Source of the DNA: Chryseobacterium edaphi
GTDB taxonomy: Bacteria; Bacteroidota; Bacteroidia; Flavobacteriales; Weeksellaceae
Direction: 5' to 3'
Assembly: GCF_025628985.1 (NCBI RefSeq)
Contig: NZ_JAOTEM010000002.1
Coordinates: 744,001-808,000, forward strand
Length of the DNA: 64,000 nt
The translations under genes and the position numbers were made by a program. Below the pieces are notes generated by a model that made no database searches, had not been told where the DNA came from, and saw only the letters and a list, made by a program, of their open reading frames with translations. Position 1 is the first letter of the stretch. Each line of letters begins with the position of its first letter. Below are positions 44,386 through 54,493 of this stretch, one piece after another.

Positions 44386-44387
44386 TT

Positions 44388-44666
44388 ATGGCAAGATCAC
44401 TTAAAAAAGGACCATTCATTCATCATACTTTAGATAAGAAGGTTCAGACAAACATAGAGTCTGGTAAGAAGACAGTTATCAAAACTTGGTCTAGAGCATC
44501 AATGATCTCTCCGGACTTCGTAGGACAAACTATTGCAGTACACAACGGGAAATCTTTTATCCCTGTATATGTTACAGAAAACATGGTTGGTCACAAGCTA
44601 GGCGAATTTTCTCCAACAAGATCTTTCAGAGGTCATGGTGGTAACAAAAACAAAGGAAGTAGATAA
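44388..44666 (+). CDS. rpsS: 30S ribosomal protein S19
   Basis: S19 binds 16S rRNA in the head. [60 protein letters not shown] are universal. 92 residues; two bases before rplV. Confidence 0.98.
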   Translation: MARSLKKGPFIHHTLDKKVQTNIESGKKTVIKTWSRASMISPDFVGQTIAVHNGKSFIPVYVTENMVGHKLGEFSPTRSFRGHGGNKNKGSR

Positions 44667-44668
44667 TC

Positions 44669-45067
44669 ATGGGATCAAGAAAAAGAGAAAGTGCATTAGC
44701 ACGTAAATTAACAAATCAAGATGTAGTAAAAGCATTACACAATGATTGCCCGACATCTCCTAGAAAGATGAGATTAGTTGCTGATATCATCAGAGGGGTA
44801 GAAGTTGACAAAGCTTTAAGCATCCTAAAATATTCAAAAAAAGGTGCTTCTGAGAAATTAGAAAAAGTATTACTTTCTGCGATGGCCAACTGGCAAACAA
44901 AGAATGATGGTGCTGATATCGAAGAAGCTAACCTTATCGTTAAAGAAATTTTTGTAGACAGTGCAAGACAATTGAAGAGACTAAGACCAGCTCCACAAGG
45001 TAGAGGGTACAGAATCAGAAAGAGATCAAACCACATTACACTAATCTTAGGTACAAAAGAAAATTAA
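44669..45067 (+). CDS. rplV: 50S ribosomal protein L22
   Basis: L22 lines the exit tunnel opposite L4. [50 protein letters not shown] and the hairpin [26 protein letters not shown] (tunnel loop) are conserved. 132 residues. Confidence 0.97.
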   Translation: MGSRKRESALARKLTNQDVVKALHNDCPTSPRKMRLVADIIRGVEVDKALSILKYSKKGASEKLEKVLLSAMANWQTKNDGADIEEANLIVKEIFVDSARQLKRLRPAPQGRGYRIRKRSNHITLILGTKEN

Positions 45068-45075
45068 TTCAAGGT

Positions 45076-45819
45076 ATGGGACAGAAGACAAATCCAATTG
45101 GTAACAGATTAGGTATCATCAGAGGATGGGATTCTAACTGGTTTGGTGGTAAAAACTACGGTGACAGAATCGCTGAAGATTACAAAATCAGAAGATACCT
45201 TGAAGCAAGATTATCTAAAGGTGGAATTTCAAAAATTTATATTGAAAGAACACTTAAATTAGTAACAGTAACAATCACTACTGCTAGACCGGGATTAATC
45301 ATCGGTAAAGGAGGTCAGGAAGTTGACAAGTTAAAAGAAGAATTGAAGAAACTTACAAAAAAGGATATTCAAATCAATATTTTCGAAATCAAAAGACCTG
45401 AGCTTGATGCAGTACTAGTTGCAGACAGCATTGCTAAACAAATCGAAAACAGAATCTCTTACAGAAGAGCTGTGAAGATGGCAATTGCTTCTACAATGAG
45501 AATGGGTGCTGAAGGAATCAAAGTTCAAATCTCTGGTAGATTGAATGGTGCTGAAATGGCACGTTCTGAAAACTTCAAAGACGGAAGAATTCCATTGTCA
45601 ACTTTCAGAGCAGATATCGATTATCACATCGGTGAAGCATTAACTCAATACGGTAAGTTAGGAGTAAAAGTGTGGATCATGAAAGGAGAAGTTTACGGAA
45701 GAAGAGATCTTTCTCCATTAGTAGGACAACAGAAGAAAGGTGGTCCTTCAAATGGCGGAAACAGAGGAGGTGGAGACAGAGATAACAGAAGACCTTCTAG
45801 AGATAAAAAAAATAATTAA
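45076..45819 (+). CDS. rpsC: 30S ribosomal protein S3
   Basis: S3 sits at the mRNA entry. [23 protein letters not shown], the KH domain [23 protein letters not shown] and [17 protein letters not shown] are conserved. 247 residues with a Gly/Arg/Asn-rich C-terminal tail (about residues 220-247, [22 protein letters not shown]) that E. coli S3 lacks in this form. Confidence 0.97.
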   Translation: MGQKTNPIGNRLGIIRGWDSNWFGGKNYGDRIAEDYKIRRYLEARLSKGGISKIYIERTLKLVTVTITTARPGLIIGKGGQEVDKLKEELKKLTKKDIQINIFEIKRPELDAVLVADSIAKQIENRISYRRAVKMAIASTMRMGAEGIKVQISGRLNGAEMARSENFKDGRIPLSTFRADIDYHIGEALTQYGKLGVKVWIMKGEVYGRRDLSPLVGQQKKGGPSNGGNRGGGDRDNRRPSRDKKNN

Positions 45820-45897
45820 TAAAATTTTAGAGGATAGTTTTTAAATGACCGTTACTTTTTTAAAATCTAAATTCTAAAATCTAAAATTTAAGAAATT

Positions 45898-46323
45898 ATG
45901 TTACAACCAAAAAGAACCAAATTCCGTAGAGTTCATAAGATGAAAATGAAGGGGATTGCTCAAAGAGGTAATCAACTTGCTTATGGAACTTTCGGAATCA
46001 AAGCTACAGAAGGTGCTTGGATCACTGCAAGACAAATCGAAGCTGCTCGTATCGCTGCGACAAGATATATGAAAAGAGAAGGTCAACTATGGATCAAAAT
46101 ATTCCCGGATAAGCCTATTACTAAGAAACCAGCCGAAGTAAGGATGGGTAAAGGTAAAGGTGCTGTAGAATATTGGGTAGCTGTAGTAAAACCAGGTAAA
46201 ATTATGTTCGAAATCGGAGGAGTATCTTACGAAATCGCGAAGGAAGCTTTAAGACTTGCTGCACAGAAATTACCGGTAGTTACCAAATTTGTAGTTGCTA
46301 ACGATTTTGTTAAACCTCTTTAA
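45898..46323 (+). CDS. rplP: 50S ribosomal protein L16
   Basis: L16 organises the A-site region of the 50[65 protein letters not shown] are conserved. 141 residues. The 78-base gap before it has only A/T-rich repeats (aaaatctaaa) and is the longest gap in this half of the operon besides rpsN-rpsH and infA-rpmJ. Confidence 0.98.
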   Translation: MLQPKRTKFRRVHKMKMKGIAQRGNQLAYGTFGIKATEGAWITARQIEAARIAATRYMKREGQLWIKIFPDKPITKKPAEVRMGKGKGAVEYWVAVVKPGKIMFEIGGVSYEIAKEALRLAAQKLPVVTKFVVANDFVKPL

Positions 46324-46334
46324 TCTCTGAAACA

Positions 46335-46520
46335 ATGAAACAAGCTGAAATTAAAAATCTAAGCGCTGAAGATATTCAAGCAAAATTGGCTGAAGCTAAA
46401 GCTCAATTCTCAAAAATGAAATTGGCTCACAAAATCAGTCCACTTGAAAATCCTATTCAAATCAGAGATTTGAGAAAGACAATCGCAAGACTAAACACTG
46501 AGTTAACTAACAAACAATAA
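46335..46520 (+). CDS. rpmC: 50S ribosomal protein L29
   Basis: 61 residues, helical hairpin: [26 protein letters not shown] and [22 protein letters not shown]29 lies by the tunnel exit with L23. 11 bases after rplP. Confidence 0.97.
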   Translation: MKQAEIKNLSAEDIQAKLAEAKAQFSKMKLAHKISPLENPIQIRDLRKTIARLNTELTNKQ

Positions 46521-46531
46521 TCCTTTTTACA

Positions 46532-46786
46532 ATGGATAGAAATTTAAGAAAAGAAAGAATCGGAGTGGTTTCCAGCAATAAAATGGAAAAAACTATTGTT
46601 GTTAGTGAAACTACAAGAGTAAAGCACCCGATGTACGGTAAATTCGTTTTGAAAACGAAAAAATATACTGCACACGACGAGAACAACGAATGCACAGAAG
46701 GAGATACAGTTCTTATTCAAGAAACTAGACCTATGAGCAAGAGTAAAAGATGGAGATTAGTAAGAATCATTGAAAAAGCTAAGTAA
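46532..46786 (+). CDS. rpsQ: 30S ribosomal protein S17
   Basis: S17 is a primary 16S-binding OB-fold protein. [43 protein letters not shown] and [21 protein letters not shown] are conserved. 84 residues. Its stop TAA shares a base with the rplN ATG (TAATG). Confidence 0.97.
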   Translation: MDRNLRKERIGVVSSNKMEKTIVVSETTRVKHPMYGKFVLKTKKYTAHDENNECTEGDTVLIQETRPMSKSKRWRLVRIIEKAK

Positions 46787-47154
46787 TGTTACAAACAGAA
46801 TCAAGATTAAAAGTTGCTGATAACACAGGTGCTAAAGAAGTACTAGTGATCAGAGTTCTGGGAGGTACCAGAAGAAGATATGCTTCAGTTGGTGATAAAA
46901 TCGTAGTTACAATTAAAGATTCTACACCATCAGGAAACGCTAAGAAAGGTCAAGTATCAAAAGCGGTAGTAGTAAGAACGAAAAAAGCAGTTAGAAGAAA
47001 AGATGGATCTTACATCAAATTCGAAGACAATGCTTGTGTTTTACTAAACGCTGGAGGAGAGATGAGAGGAACACGTGTTTTCGGACCTGTGGCTCGTGAG
47101 TTGAGAGACAAAGAATATATGAAAATCATTTCATTAGCTCCTGAAGTACTTTAA
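46786..47154 (+). CDS. rplN: 50S ribosomal protein L14
   Basis: L14 makes an intersubunit bridge. [27 protein letters not shown] and [17 protein letters not shown] are universal. 122 residues, one-base overlap with rpsQ giving coupled translation. Confidence 0.98.
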   Translation: MLQTESRLKVADNTGAKEVLVIRVLGGTRRRYASVGDKIVVTIKDSTPSGNAKKGQVSKAVVVRTKKAVRRKDGSYIKFEDNACVLLNAGGEMRGTRVFGPVARELRDKEYMKIISLAPEVL

Positions 47155-47174
47155 TATTTAAAATTTTAAAAAAA

Positions 47175-47501
47175 ATGTCAAAGTTAAAAATAAAAAGAGG
47201 AGATAACGTAATCATTACCACTGGTAAAAAAGATATCAAAGGTAAAACTGGTGAAGTTATTGAAGTGATCAAAAAAGAAGGAAAAGACCCTAGAGTAATC
47301 GTTGCAGGACTTAACATCGTTAAAAAACACGTTAAGCCTTCAGCTTCAAATCCTCAAGGAGGAATTACAGAAAAGGAAGCTTCTATTCATATCTCAAACA
47401 TAGCTTTAGTTGGTAAAGACGGAAAAGCTATCAAAGTAGGTTATAAAATCGACGGAGATAAGAAAGTAAGAATCGACAAAAAAACGGGTGAAACTTTATA
47501 A
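47175..47501 (+). CDS. rplX: 50S ribosomal protein L24
   Basis: KOW-domain protein that initiates 50S assembly. LKIKRGDNVIITTGKKDIKGKTGEVIEV and VKKHVKPSASNPQGGITEKEASIHISNIALV are conserved. 108 residues, usual length. Confidence 0.97.
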   Translation: MSKLKIKRGDNVIITTGKKDIKGKTGEVIEVIKKEGKDPRVIVAGLNIVKKHVKPSASNPQGGITEKEASIHISNIALVGKDGKAIKVGYKIDGDKKVRIDKKTGETL

Positions 47502-47513
47502 TTTTAAATAACA

Positions 47514-48065
47514 ATGGAATATATAGCAAGACCCAAAAAAGCATATCAGGAAACAATTGTTCCAGCAATGATGGAAGAATTCGGATACAAATCAGTAATG
47601 CAGGTACCAAGACTAGAGAAAATTATTTTATCTCAAGGTTTAGGAGACGCTACTGCTGATAAAAAAATCATCGATTATGCTGTTGAAGAACTTACAAATA
47701 TTACCGGGCAAAAAGCTGTAGGTACTATTTCAAAAAAGGATGAAGCTGCTTTCAAATTAAGAAAAGGTATGCCTGTAGGAGCTAAGGTTACTCTTAGAGC
47801 TACTAAAATGTACGAATTCTTAGACAGATTGACTTCTTCTGCTTTACCACGTATTAGAGATTTTTCTGGTATCAAAGCTGACGGTTTCGATGGTAGAGGT
47901 AACTATAACTTAGGTATTACTGAGCAAATTATCTTCCCTGAGATCGTAATCGACAAAGTAAAGAAAATCCAAGGGATGGACATTACTTTCGTTACAACTG
48001 CGAAAACAGACAAAGAAGCTAAAGCATTATTAACTCACTTCGGTTTACCGTTCAAAAAGAACTAA
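47514..48065 (+). CDS. rplE: 50S ribosomal protein L5
   Basis: L5 binds 5S rRNA and helps bridge the subunits. [45 protein letters not shown] and [15 protein letters not shown] are conserved. 183 residues; one base before rpsN. Confidence 0.98.
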   Translation: MEYIARPKKAYQETIVPAMMEEFGYKSVMQVPRLEKIILSQGLGDATADKKIIDYAVEELTNITGQKAVGTISKKDEAAFKLRKGMPVGAKVTLRATKMYEFLDRLTSSALPRIRDFSGIKADGFDGRGNYNLGITEQIIFPEIVIDKVKKIQGMDITFVTTAKTDKEAKALLTHFGLPFKKN

Positions 48066-48066
48066 G

Positions 48067-48336
48067 ATGGCTAAAGAATCAATGAAAGCGCGTGAGCGCA
48101 AAAGAGAAGCTACTGTAGCTAAATACGCTGAGAAAAGAAAAGCTCTTAAAGAAGCTGGTGATTACGAAGGACTTCAAAAATTACCTAAAAATGCTTCTCC
48201 TGTAAGATTACACAACAGATGTAAATTGACAGGAAGACCAAGAGGTTATATGAGAACCTTTGGTATTTCTAGAGTAACTTTCAGAGAAATGGCCAACAAC
48301 GGTCTTATCCCAGGCGTTAAAAAAGCTAGTTGGTAA
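48067..48336 (+). CDS. rpsN: 30S ribosomal protein S14 (zinc-free type)
   Basis: [20 protein letters not shown] starts a 89-residue S14 that lacks the CxxC...CxxC of the zinc-binding form, so it is the C-minus type. [41 protein letters not shown] is the universal C-terminus. It is the last gene before a 348-base gap with a hairpin. Confidence 0.97.
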   Translation: MAKESMKARERKREATVAKYAEKRKALKEAGDYEGLQKLPKNASPVRLHNRCKLTGRPRGYMRTFGISRVTFREMANNGLIPGVKKASW

Positions 48337-48350
48337 GCAATAAAATTTTT

Positions 48351-48390
48351 ACAGCTGACTTCTATATTTTTATAAGTCAGCTGTATTTTA
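48351..48390 (+). terminator. hairpin after rpsN, weak terminator or attenuator
   Basis: Perfect 11-base stem with a 12-base A/T loop, but only attttaat follows, so termination is probably partial. Confidence 0.55.
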
Positions 48391-48459
48391 ATAAATAGAG
48401 TACAAAATCTAGTCGGCATAGAGGAAAAGAAAAAAAATAAATAGTATTAATTTTTTTTG

Positions 48460-48467
48460 TACTTTTG
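48460..48467 (+). promoter_or_regulatory. rpsH promoter -7 element inside the spc operon
   Basis: TACTTTTG followed by GCACCC, the same start-region style as the str (TTTTTGCACCC) and rplC (ATTTGCACAC) promoters. There is no TTG at the -33 distance. Confidence 0.55.
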
Positions 48468-48684
48468 CACCCGCTCAGGAAAATTATTATTTCTCTGAGT
48501 GACTAATCTTCGTTTTGGCTATGTTTATTAGAATAAAATGAAATTAAAAAAAAAAAGTGACCATTAAGTTGTTGAGATACTGAAGGTAAAGAGATCAGGC
48601 AAAGAAATATTCGGAGCCATAAGTCTTTAATCTTCAAGTCTTTTCAATACTGATTGTCATTAACCAATAATTTAAAACAAAGAA

Positions 48685-49083
48685 ATGGTAACAGATCCAA
48701 TTTCAGATTTCCTAACAAGAGTAAGGAACGCACAAAGCGCAGGCCACAAGGTGGTGGAAATTCCTGCATCGAAAATCAAAAAGGAGCTTACGAAAATCTT
48801 ATTTGATCAAGGGTATATCTTAAACTACAAGTTTGAAGATAGCGCTGTTCAAGGGACGATCAAAATCGCTCTTAAGTATGACAAGCAAACTAACAAGCCT
48901 GCAATCAAATCTATCCAGAGAGCTTCAAGACCAGGTCTAAGACAATACAAAGGTTCTGCGGAACTTCCAAGAGTATTGAACGGTTTGGGTGTAGCTATTA
49001 TCTCAACTTCTAGAGGAGTAATGACAGATAAGAAAGCTAGAGAAGAAAAAGTAGGCGGTGAAGTAATCTGCTATGTTTATTAA
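48685..49083 (+). CDS. rpsH: 30S ribosomal protein S8
   Basis: S8 binds helix 21 of 16S rRNA and in E. coli represses the spc operon. MVTDPISDFLTRVRNAQSAGH, RASRPGLRQYKGSAELPRVLNGLGVAIISTSRGVMTDKKARE are conserved. 132 residues. It opens its own transcription unit here, being preceded by a promoter and a long leader. Confidence 0.97.
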   Translation: MVTDPISDFLTRVRNAQSAGHKVVEIPASKIKKELTKILFDQGYILNYKFEDSAVQGTIKIALKYDKQTNKPAIKSIQRASRPGLRQYKGSAELPRVLNGLGVAIISTSRGVMTDKKAREEKVGGEVICYVY

Positions 49084-49100
49084 TTTTTAATCAAAGGAAA

Positions 49101-49646
49101 ATGTCAAGAATTGGTAAAGCAATTATAACAATTCCAGCTGGAGTTACTGTCACTGAAAAAGATGGCGTTGTAACTGTAAAAGGTCCTAAAGGAGAACTTA
49201 CTCAGGAACTTACAGAAGGAATTACTTTAGAACAAGAAGATGGAGTGCTTACATTCAGCAGACCGTCTGAGTCTAAACAACACAAAGCGCTACACGGTTT
49301 ATACCGAGCGTTGATCAACAACATGATTATTGGAACTGCTGAAGGTTTCACTAAAAAGTTGGAATTAGTGGGAGTAGGATACAGAGCTTCTCACTCAGGT
49401 CAAAAACTTGAGTTAGCTTTAGGATTCTCTCACGGTATCGTATTAGAACTTCCAAAAGAAGTAGTAATCGACACATTGACTGAAAAAGGTAAAAACCCAA
49501 TTATTACTTTAACGTCTCATGACAAGCAACTTCTAGGAATGGTTTCTGCAAAGATCCGTTCATTCAGAAAGCCTGAGCCATACAAAGGAAAAGGTGTAAG
49601 ATTCGTAGGAGAAAATGTTAGACGTAAAGCTGGTAAATCTGCTTAA
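49101..49646 (+). CDS. rplF: 50S ribosomal protein L6
   Basis: L6 contacts the sarcin-ricin loop region. [38 protein letters not shown] and the C-terminal [26 protein letters not shown] are conserved. 181 residues. Confidence 0.98.
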   Translation: MSRIGKAIITIPAGVTVTEKDGVVTVKGPKGELTQELTEGITLEQEDGVLTFSRPSESKQHKALHGLYRALINNMIIGTAEGFTKKLELVGVGYRASHSGQKLELALGFSHGIVLELPKEVVIDTLTEKGKNPIITLTSHDKQLLGMVSAKIRSFRKPEPYKGKGVRFVGENVRRKAGKSA

Positions 49647-49660
49647 TAAATTTTAAGAAA

Positions 49661-50014
49661 ATGGCACTAAGTAAATTAGAAAAAAGAATAAGAATTAAAA
49701 GAAGAGTAAGAGGGAAAATCTCTGGATCTTCTGAATTGCCAAGATTATCTGTATACAAGAGTAATAAGGAAATTTACGCTCAGTTAATAGACGATAAAGA
49801 TGGTAAAACTTTAGCTTCAGCTTCTTCAAGAGAAAAAGGTGTAGATGCTAAAGGTACTAAAAGTGAAATTTCTGCTGCTGTAGGTAAAGCTATCGCTGCC
49901 AAAGCTATTGCTGCTGGAATTGAAGCTATTGTATTTGATAGAAACGGTTTCGTATATCACGGTAGAGTTAAGGCTCTAGCTGATGGTGCGAGAGAAGGAG
50001 GACTTAAATTCTAA
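49661..50014 (+). CDS. rplR: 50S ribosomal protein L18
   Basis: L18 carries 5S r[40 protein letters not shown] and [31 protein letters not shown] are conserved. 117 residues. Confidence 0.97.
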   Translation: MALSKLEKRIRIKRRVRGKISGSSELPRLSVYKSNKEIYAQLIDDKDGKTLASASSREKGVDAKGTKSEISAAVGKAIAAKAIAAGIEAIVFDRNGFVYHGRVKALADGAREGGLKF

Positions 50015-50033
50015 TCATTAAATTTCGGAAAAT

Positions 50034-50555
50034 ATGTTAGGACTAGATAATATAGAAAGAGTAAAACCGGGAGGATTAGAATTAAAAGATCGTCTCGTAT
50101 CCGTAAACAGGGTAACAAAAGTAACTAAAGGGGGTAGAGCTTTCGGATTTTCTGCAATTGTTGTTGTAGGAGACGAGAACGGAACTATCGGTTTTGGTTT
50201 AGGAAAATCTAAGGAAGTTGCTTCTGCTATTGCTAAGGCGGTAGAAGATGCTAAGAAAAACTTAGTAAAAGTTCCTGTAATGAATCATACAATTCCTCAC
50301 CAGACTGCTGCAAGATACGGTGGTGCAGATATCTTCTTGAGACCTGCTTCTCACGGTACAGGTCTTATCGCCGGTGGTGCAGTAAGAGCAGTATTAGAGT
50401 CAGCTGGTATTCATGATATCCTTTCAAAATCTAAAGGATCTTCAAACCCTCACAATGTAGTTAAGGCAACTTTCAAAGCATTGTTAGACATCAGAAGACC
50501 AGAAGAAATTGCAAGAATGAGAGGAGTTTCTCTAAGTAAAGTGTTTAACGGTTAA
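50034..50555 (+). CDS. rpsE: 30S ribosomal protein S5
   Basis: S5 affects accuracy and mRNA unwinding. [46 protein letters not shown] is conserved; the spectinomycin loop region VTKVTKGGR looks wild-type. 173 residues. Confidence 0.98.
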   Translation: MLGLDNIERVKPGGLELKDRLVSVNRVTKVTKGGRAFGFSAIVVVGDENGTIGFGLGKSKEVASAIAKAVEDAKKNLVKVPVMNHTIPHQTAARYGGADIFLRPASHGTGLIAGGAVRAVLESAGIHDILSKSKGSSNPHNVVKATFKALLDIRRPEEIARMRGVSLSKVFNG

Positions 50556-50565
50556 TAAATATACA

Positions 50566-50742
50566 ATGGCAACAATTAAAGTAAAACAAGTAAGAAGCGC
50601 TATTGGTAGAACAAAAACCCAAAAGAGAACGCTTGAAGCATTAGGATTTAAGAGACTTCACCAAGTTGTAGAGCACGAAGCTACTCCTTCAATTTTAGGA
50701 ATGATAGCTGCAGTTAGTCACTTACTTGAAGTTCAAAAATAA
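50566..50742 (+). CDS. rpmD: 50S ribosomal protein L30
   Basis: 58 residues from ATG 50566: MATIKVKQVRSAIGRTKTQK, TLEALGFKRLHQVVEHEATP, then ILGMIAAVSHLLEVQK. It is a full-length L30 by comparison (58-60 residues). It lies 10 bases after rpsE and 19 before rplO. Confidence 0.97.
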   Translation: MATIKVKQVRSAIGRTKTQKRTLEALGFKRLHQVVEHEATPSILGMIAAVSHLLEVQK

Positions 50743-50761
50743 TTTTTAAAATAATTTTAAA

Positions 50762-51211
50762 ATGAATTTAAACAACATAAGACCTGCAGCAGGTTCTACT
50801 TTTAGTTCAAAAAGAATTGGTAGAGGACAAGGTAGTGGAAAAGGCGGTACAGCTGGGAAAGGTCACAATGGTCAGCAAGCTAGAGCTGGTTATTCTCAAA
50901 AAATCGGTTTCGAAGGAGGTCAAATGCCTTTGCAAAGAAGATTACCTAAATTCGGTTTCAAAAACGTAAACAGAAAAGAATATAGAGCTATTAACTTAGA
51001 TGATATTCAAAACTTAATTGATACTAAATCTTTAACAGGAGATATTACTAAAGAAGTTTTGGTAGAAAACGGTTTAGCTTCTAAGAAAGAAATAGTGAAA
51101 ATTATGGGGAGAGGTGAATTGAAATCTGCGGTTTCAATTTCTGCAGACAAATTCACTAAATCTGCTGAAGAGCTTATTTCTAAAGCAGGTGGAAAAGCAA
51201 TTACCTTATAA
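50762..51211 (+). CDS. rplO: 50S ribosomal protein L15
   Basis: MNLNNIRPAAGSTFSSKRIGRGQGSGKGGTAGKGHNGQQARAGY is the Gly-rich N-terminus of L15, followed by FEGGQMPLQRRLPKFGFKN. 149 residues, eight bases before secY. Confidence 0.97.
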   Translation: MNLNNIRPAAGSTFSSKRIGRGQGSGKGGTAGKGHNGQQARAGYSQKIGFEGGQMPLQRRLPKFGFKNVNRKEYRAINLDDIQNLIDTKSLTGDITKEVLVENGLASKKEIVKIMGRGELKSAVSISADKFTKSAEELISKAGGKAITL

Positions 51212-51219
51212 TATTACTA

Positions 51220-52599
51220 ATGAAAGAATTTATACAAACCCTTAAGAATATTTGGAGCCTTAAAGAATTAAGAGATAAAATTCTCTTCACTTTGGGTATT
51301 ATCCTTGTGTATAGATTCGCATCTTTCATCTCTTTACCTGCGATTAACCTTGCAGAAGTAGGAGATCTCTTAGAGCATTATAAAAGTCAAGGCGGAAACA
51401 AGCAGGGAGCAGGTCTTCTTGGCTTGCTTTCGTCATTTACGGGAGGGGCATTTAGCCACGCTTCTGTGATGGCGTTAGGAATTATGCCTTACATTTCTGC
51501 TTCTATTATTGTTCAGTTGATGGGAATGGCTATTCCTTATCTTCAGAAACTTCAAAAAGACGGAGAGTCTGGTAGAAATACATTGAATCAAATTACTAGA
51601 TGGTTAACGATTGGAGTTTGTCTTGTACAGGCGCCTTCTTATTTAACTTCTATTACTCAATTATTCTTACCGTATGCTCAGTTCCAGTCTGCATATTTTG
51701 TAGATCCGAACTCTATTATGTTCTGGTTACCAAGTATTGTAATCTTGGTTGCAGGTTCTGTATTTGCAATGTGGTTGGGTGAGAAAATTACCGATAAAGG
51801 AATTGGAAATGGTATTTCTATCCTTATTATGGTAGGTATCTTATCTAGATTACCAGAAGCATTTGTACAGGAAATTGCAGTTCAGAACGGAAAAGGAGGA
51901 TTAGGATCAATCATGATTTTGATTGAAGTGATATTCTGGATGTTGGTTGTTCTTTTAGCAGTAGTACTATCTGTTGCTGTGAGAAAAATCCCTATTCAGT
52001 ACGTAAGCAGAGCTCAGGCAAGAGGAGGTGTAAACAGAAATCTTATGCAGGGAGCAAGACAGTGGATTCCATTAAAAGTAAATGCGGCCGGAGTTATGCC
52101 AATCATTTTTGCGCAGGCATTAATGTTTGTACCTGGTTTATTGACAAAATTTGATGAATCAAACACTTTTCTTGCAGGTTTCAAGAATGTTTTTAGCTGG
52201 CAGTACAATGTATTGTTCGCACTATTAATTATTATCTTTTCATTTTTCTATACCGCAATTACAATTCCGGTAAACCAAATGGCTGATGATTTAAAGAGAA
52301 ACGGAGGTTTGGTACCGAAGGTAAGACCTGGTAAAGAGACAGCTGATTATTTAGATGACATTTTATCAAAAATTACCTTGCCGGGTGCAATATTTTTATC
52401 TATCTTTGCAGTCCTTCCAGCAATAGTGCATGGAAGTCTTGTTCAGACAGATGCGTTCGCCTTATTTTTTGGGGGAACTTCGTTGCTAATTATGGTTGGG
52501 GTGGTATTAGATACTGTTCAACAGATTAACACTTATCTGCTGAATCATCATTATGATGGCTTAATGCAGTCTAAACTATCAAGATCGACTGGATATTAA
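51220..52599 (+). CDS. secY: preprotein translocase subunit SecY
   Basis: The ten-helix channel of the Sec translocon in the inner membrane. ALGIMPYISASIIVQLM, ADDLKRNGGLVPKVRPGKETADYLDDIL and the conserved C-terminal region with LLNHHYDGL are present. 459 residues, normal. It is followed directly by infA; no map or adk gene lies between, unlike many bacteria. Confidence 0.98.
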   Translation: MKEFIQTLKNIWSLKELRDKILFTLGIILVYRFASFISLPAINLAEVGDLLEHYKSQGGNKQGAGLLGLLSSFTGGAFSHASVMALGIMPYISASIIVQLMGMAIPYLQKLQKDGESGRNTLNQITRWLTIGVCLVQAPSYLTSITQLFLPYAQFQSAYFVDPNSIMFWLPSIVILVAGSVFAMWLGEKITDKGIGNGISILIMVGILSRLPEAFVQEIAVQNGKGGLGSIMILIEVIFWMLVVLLAVVLSVAVRKIPIQYVSRAQARGGVNRNLMQGARQWIPLKVNAAGVMPIIFAQALMFVPGLLTKFDESNTFLAGFKNVFSWQYNVLFALLIIIFSFFYTAITIPVNQMADDLKRNGGLVPKVRPGKETADYLDDILSKITLPGAIFLSIFAVLPAIVHGSLVQTDAFALFFGGTSLLIMVGVVLDTVQQINTYLLNHHYDGLMQSKLSRSTGY

Positions 52600-52602
52600 T
52601 TT

Positions 52603-52818
52603 ATGGCAAAACAGAAACATATTGAACAGGATGGCGTTATAACGGAAGCACTTTCGAACGCCCAGTTCCGTGTAGAGCTAGAAAATGGGCATATACTTAT
52701 CGCTCATATTTCTGGTAAAATGAGAATGCATTATATTAAACTTTTACCTGGTGATAAGGTAAAACTGGAAATGTCTCCTTACGATTTAACAAAAGGGAGA
52801 ATTACATTTAGATATTAA
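52603..52818 (+). CDS. infA: translation initiation factor IF-1
   Basis: OB-fold protein that blocks the A site at initiation. [53 protein letters not shown] is typical. 71 residues, three bases after secY. Confidence 0.97.
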   Translation: MAKQKHIEQDGVITEALSNAQFRVELENGHILIAHISGKMRMHYIKLLPGDKVKLEMSPYDLTKGRITFRY

Positions 52819-52824
52819 ACAAAC

Positions 52825-52900
52825 GCCAAATGGAATCTCCGGATCTCCATTTGGCTATTGTTAAAGAATAAATATATTTTAGATGAAATCGAAAGATTTC
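52825..52900 (+). promoter_or_regulatory. two hairpins between infA and rpmJ
   Basis: Stem gccaaatgga/tccatttggc with an 11-base loop (52825-52855) and stem gaaatc/gatttc closing a GAAA tetraloop (52885-52900). There is no T-run after the first, so this is an attenuator, a processing site or a protein-binding element rather than a clear terminator. Confidence 0.45.
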
Positions 52901-52932
52901 GTTTGATTATAGAAAAAAATTAAATATTTCAA

Positions 52933-53049
52933 ATGAAAGTTAGAGCATCAATTAAAAAAAGAAGTGCTGATTGCAAGATTGTTCGCAGAAAAGGCGTTCT
53001 GTTTGTAATCAACAAGAAGAACCCAAAATTTAAACAAAGACAAGGCTAA
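52933..53049 (+). CDS. rpmJ: 50S ribosomal protein L36 (zinc-free type)
   Basis: 38 residues: [20 protein letters not shown], then [18 protein letters not shown]. The zinc-ribbon form has CxxC, a later Cys and a His; here only one Cys remains and Asn/Phe replace the other ligands, so it is the C-minus type. Three bases before rpsM. Confidence 0.97.
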   Translation: MKVRASIKKRSADCKIVRRKGVLFVINKKNPKFKQRQG

Positions 53050-53052
53050 ATT

Positions 53053-53430
53053 ATGGCGAGAATTTCAGGTATTGATTTACCAAAAAACAAAAGAGGTGTT
53101 ATCGGTTTAACTTACATCTATGGGGTAGGAAGAAGTACTTCTTCTGAAATCCTTAAAGCTGCCGGTATCAGCGAAGACAAGAAAGTCAACGAATGGAATG
53201 ACGATGAATTGGCTGCAATCAGAAATTACATCACTGAAAACATTAAAGTAGAAGGTGAGCTTAGATCTGAAGTGCAATTGAACATTAAGCGATTAATGGA
53301 CATAGGATGCCAACGAGGAATACGTCACAGACTAGGACTACCTTTAAGAGGCCAGAGAACGAAAAACAACTCGAGAACCCGTAAAGGAAAGAGAAAAACA
53401 GTTGCTAACAAGAAAAAAGCAAGTAAATAA
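53053..53430 (+). CDS. rpsM: 30S ribosomal protein S13
   Basis: S13 contacts the P-site tRNA and bridges the subunits. [30 protein letters not shown] and [34 protein letters not shown] are conserved. 125 residues. Confidence 0.98.
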   Translation: MARISGIDLPKNKRGVIGLTYIYGVGRSTSSEILKAAGISEDKKVNEWNDDELAAIRNYITENIKVEGELRSEVQLNIKRLMDIGCQRGIRHRLGLPLRGQRTKNNSRTRKGKRKTVANKKKASK

Positions 53431-53442
53431 TCGTTAGGAATT

Positions 53443-53832
53443 ATGGCAAAACAAACTAAAGTAGTTAAAAAAAGAAAAGTAAAAGTTGAAGCTATTGGTG
53501 AAGCGCATATTCAAGCTTCTTTCAATAACATCATCATTTCTTTAACAAATAAAAGCGGAGAAGTTATCTCTTGGGCATCTGCCGGTAAAATGGGGTTCAG
53601 AGGTTCTAAAAAGAACACTCCTTTTGCTGCTCAAATGGCAGCAGAAAATTGCTCTAACGTAGCTCACGAAGCTGGTTTAAGAAGAGTAAAGGTGTATGTG
53701 AAAGGTCCAGGTGCAGGTAGAGAATCTGCAATCAGAACGATTCACAATTCAGGTATCGAGGTGAGCGAAATTATTGACGTTACTCCTATGCCGCACAATG
53801 GATGTAGACCACCAAAAAGAAGAAGAGTTTAA
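53443..53832 (+). CDS. rpsK: 30S ribosomal protein S11
   Basis: S11 lies in the platform by the mRNA exit. [43 protein letters not shown] and [18 protein letters not shown] (region isomerised to isoAsp in many bacteria) are conserved. 129 residues. Confidence 0.98.
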   Translation: MAKQTKVVKKRKVKVEAIGEAHIQASFNNIIISLTNKSGEVISWASAGKMGFRGSKKNTPFAAQMAAENCSNVAHEAGLRRVKVYVKGPGAGRESAIRTIHNSGIEVSEIIDVTPMPHNGCRPPKRRRV

Positions 53833-53851
53833 TTTTTAGAATTTACCCATT

Positions 53852-54460
53852 ATGGCAAGATATATTGGACCAAAAACAAAGATTGCTAGAAAGTTTGGTG
53901 CTGCAATCTACGGAGATGATAAAAACTTCGAGAAAAGAAAAAACCAACCGCCAGGACAACACGGTGTTAACAAAAGAAGAGGAGCAAAAAAATCTGAATA
54001 TGCTGTCCAGTTGATGGAAAAGCAAAAAGCTAAATATACTTACGGTATTTTAGAAAGACAATTTGCTAACTTATTCGAAAAAGCACACAGAAGTAAAGGT
54101 GTAACAGGTGAAGTTTTATTACAGCTTTGCGAATCAAGATTGGATAACGTTGTGTACAGATTAGGTTTTGCTAAAACCAGATCTGGTGCAAGACAGTTGA
54201 CTTCTCACAGACACATCACTGTGAATGGTGAGATCCTTAACATTCCTTCTTATTTGGTAAAAGCTGGTGATGTAATCGCTGTAAGAGAAAAATCTAAGTC
54301 TCTTGAAGTGGTTGCAGATGCTTTAGCTTCTAAAGCAAACTATGAGTGGTTACAATTCAACGACGAGAAAAAAGAAGGTACTTTCGTATCTGCTCCTGAG
54401 AGAATCCAAATCCCGGAAGACATCAAGGAACAGCTTATCGTCGAACTTTACTCTAAATAA
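53852..54460 (+). CDS. rpsD: 30S ribosomal protein S4
   Basis: S4 nucleates the 30S body and affects fidelity. [36 protein letters not shown] and the S4 RNA-binding domain [33 protein letters not shown] are conserved. It lacks the four-Cys zinc finger of some S4 proteins. 202 residues. Confidence 0.98.
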   Translation: MARYIGPKTKIARKFGAAIYGDDKNFEKRKNQPPGQHGVNKRRGAKKSEYAVQLMEKQKAKYTYGILERQFANLFEKAHRSKGVTGEVLLQLCESRLDNVVYRLGFAKTRSGARQLTSHRHITVNGEILNIPSYLVKAGDVIAVREKSKSLEVVADALASKANYEWLQFNDEKKEGTFVSAPERIQIPEDIKEQLIVELYSK

Positions 54461-54493
54461 TTTTTTAATCAAATTTTTGCTCAACCCAATAAT

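Larger units (their letters stand above)
48337..48684 (+). promoter_or_regulatory. rpsN-rpsH gap: hairpin, new promoter and long leader
   Basis: 348 bases with no gene. In order: hairpin acagctgactt/aagtcagctgt (48351-48384), A/T-rich spacer, -7 element TACTTTTG (48460-48467), then a leader of ~210 bases to rpsH containing stem cgctcag/ctgagtg (48472-48501) and an A-rich run (48547-48557). The rest shows no repeat or open frame I can support. Confidence 0.6.

Noticed and set aside
45820..45897. AT-rich repeats (aaaatctaaa) between rpsC and rplP as a regulatory element
   Set aside because: Simple short repeat in an AT-rich gap without a palindrome or -7 match; chance is likely.
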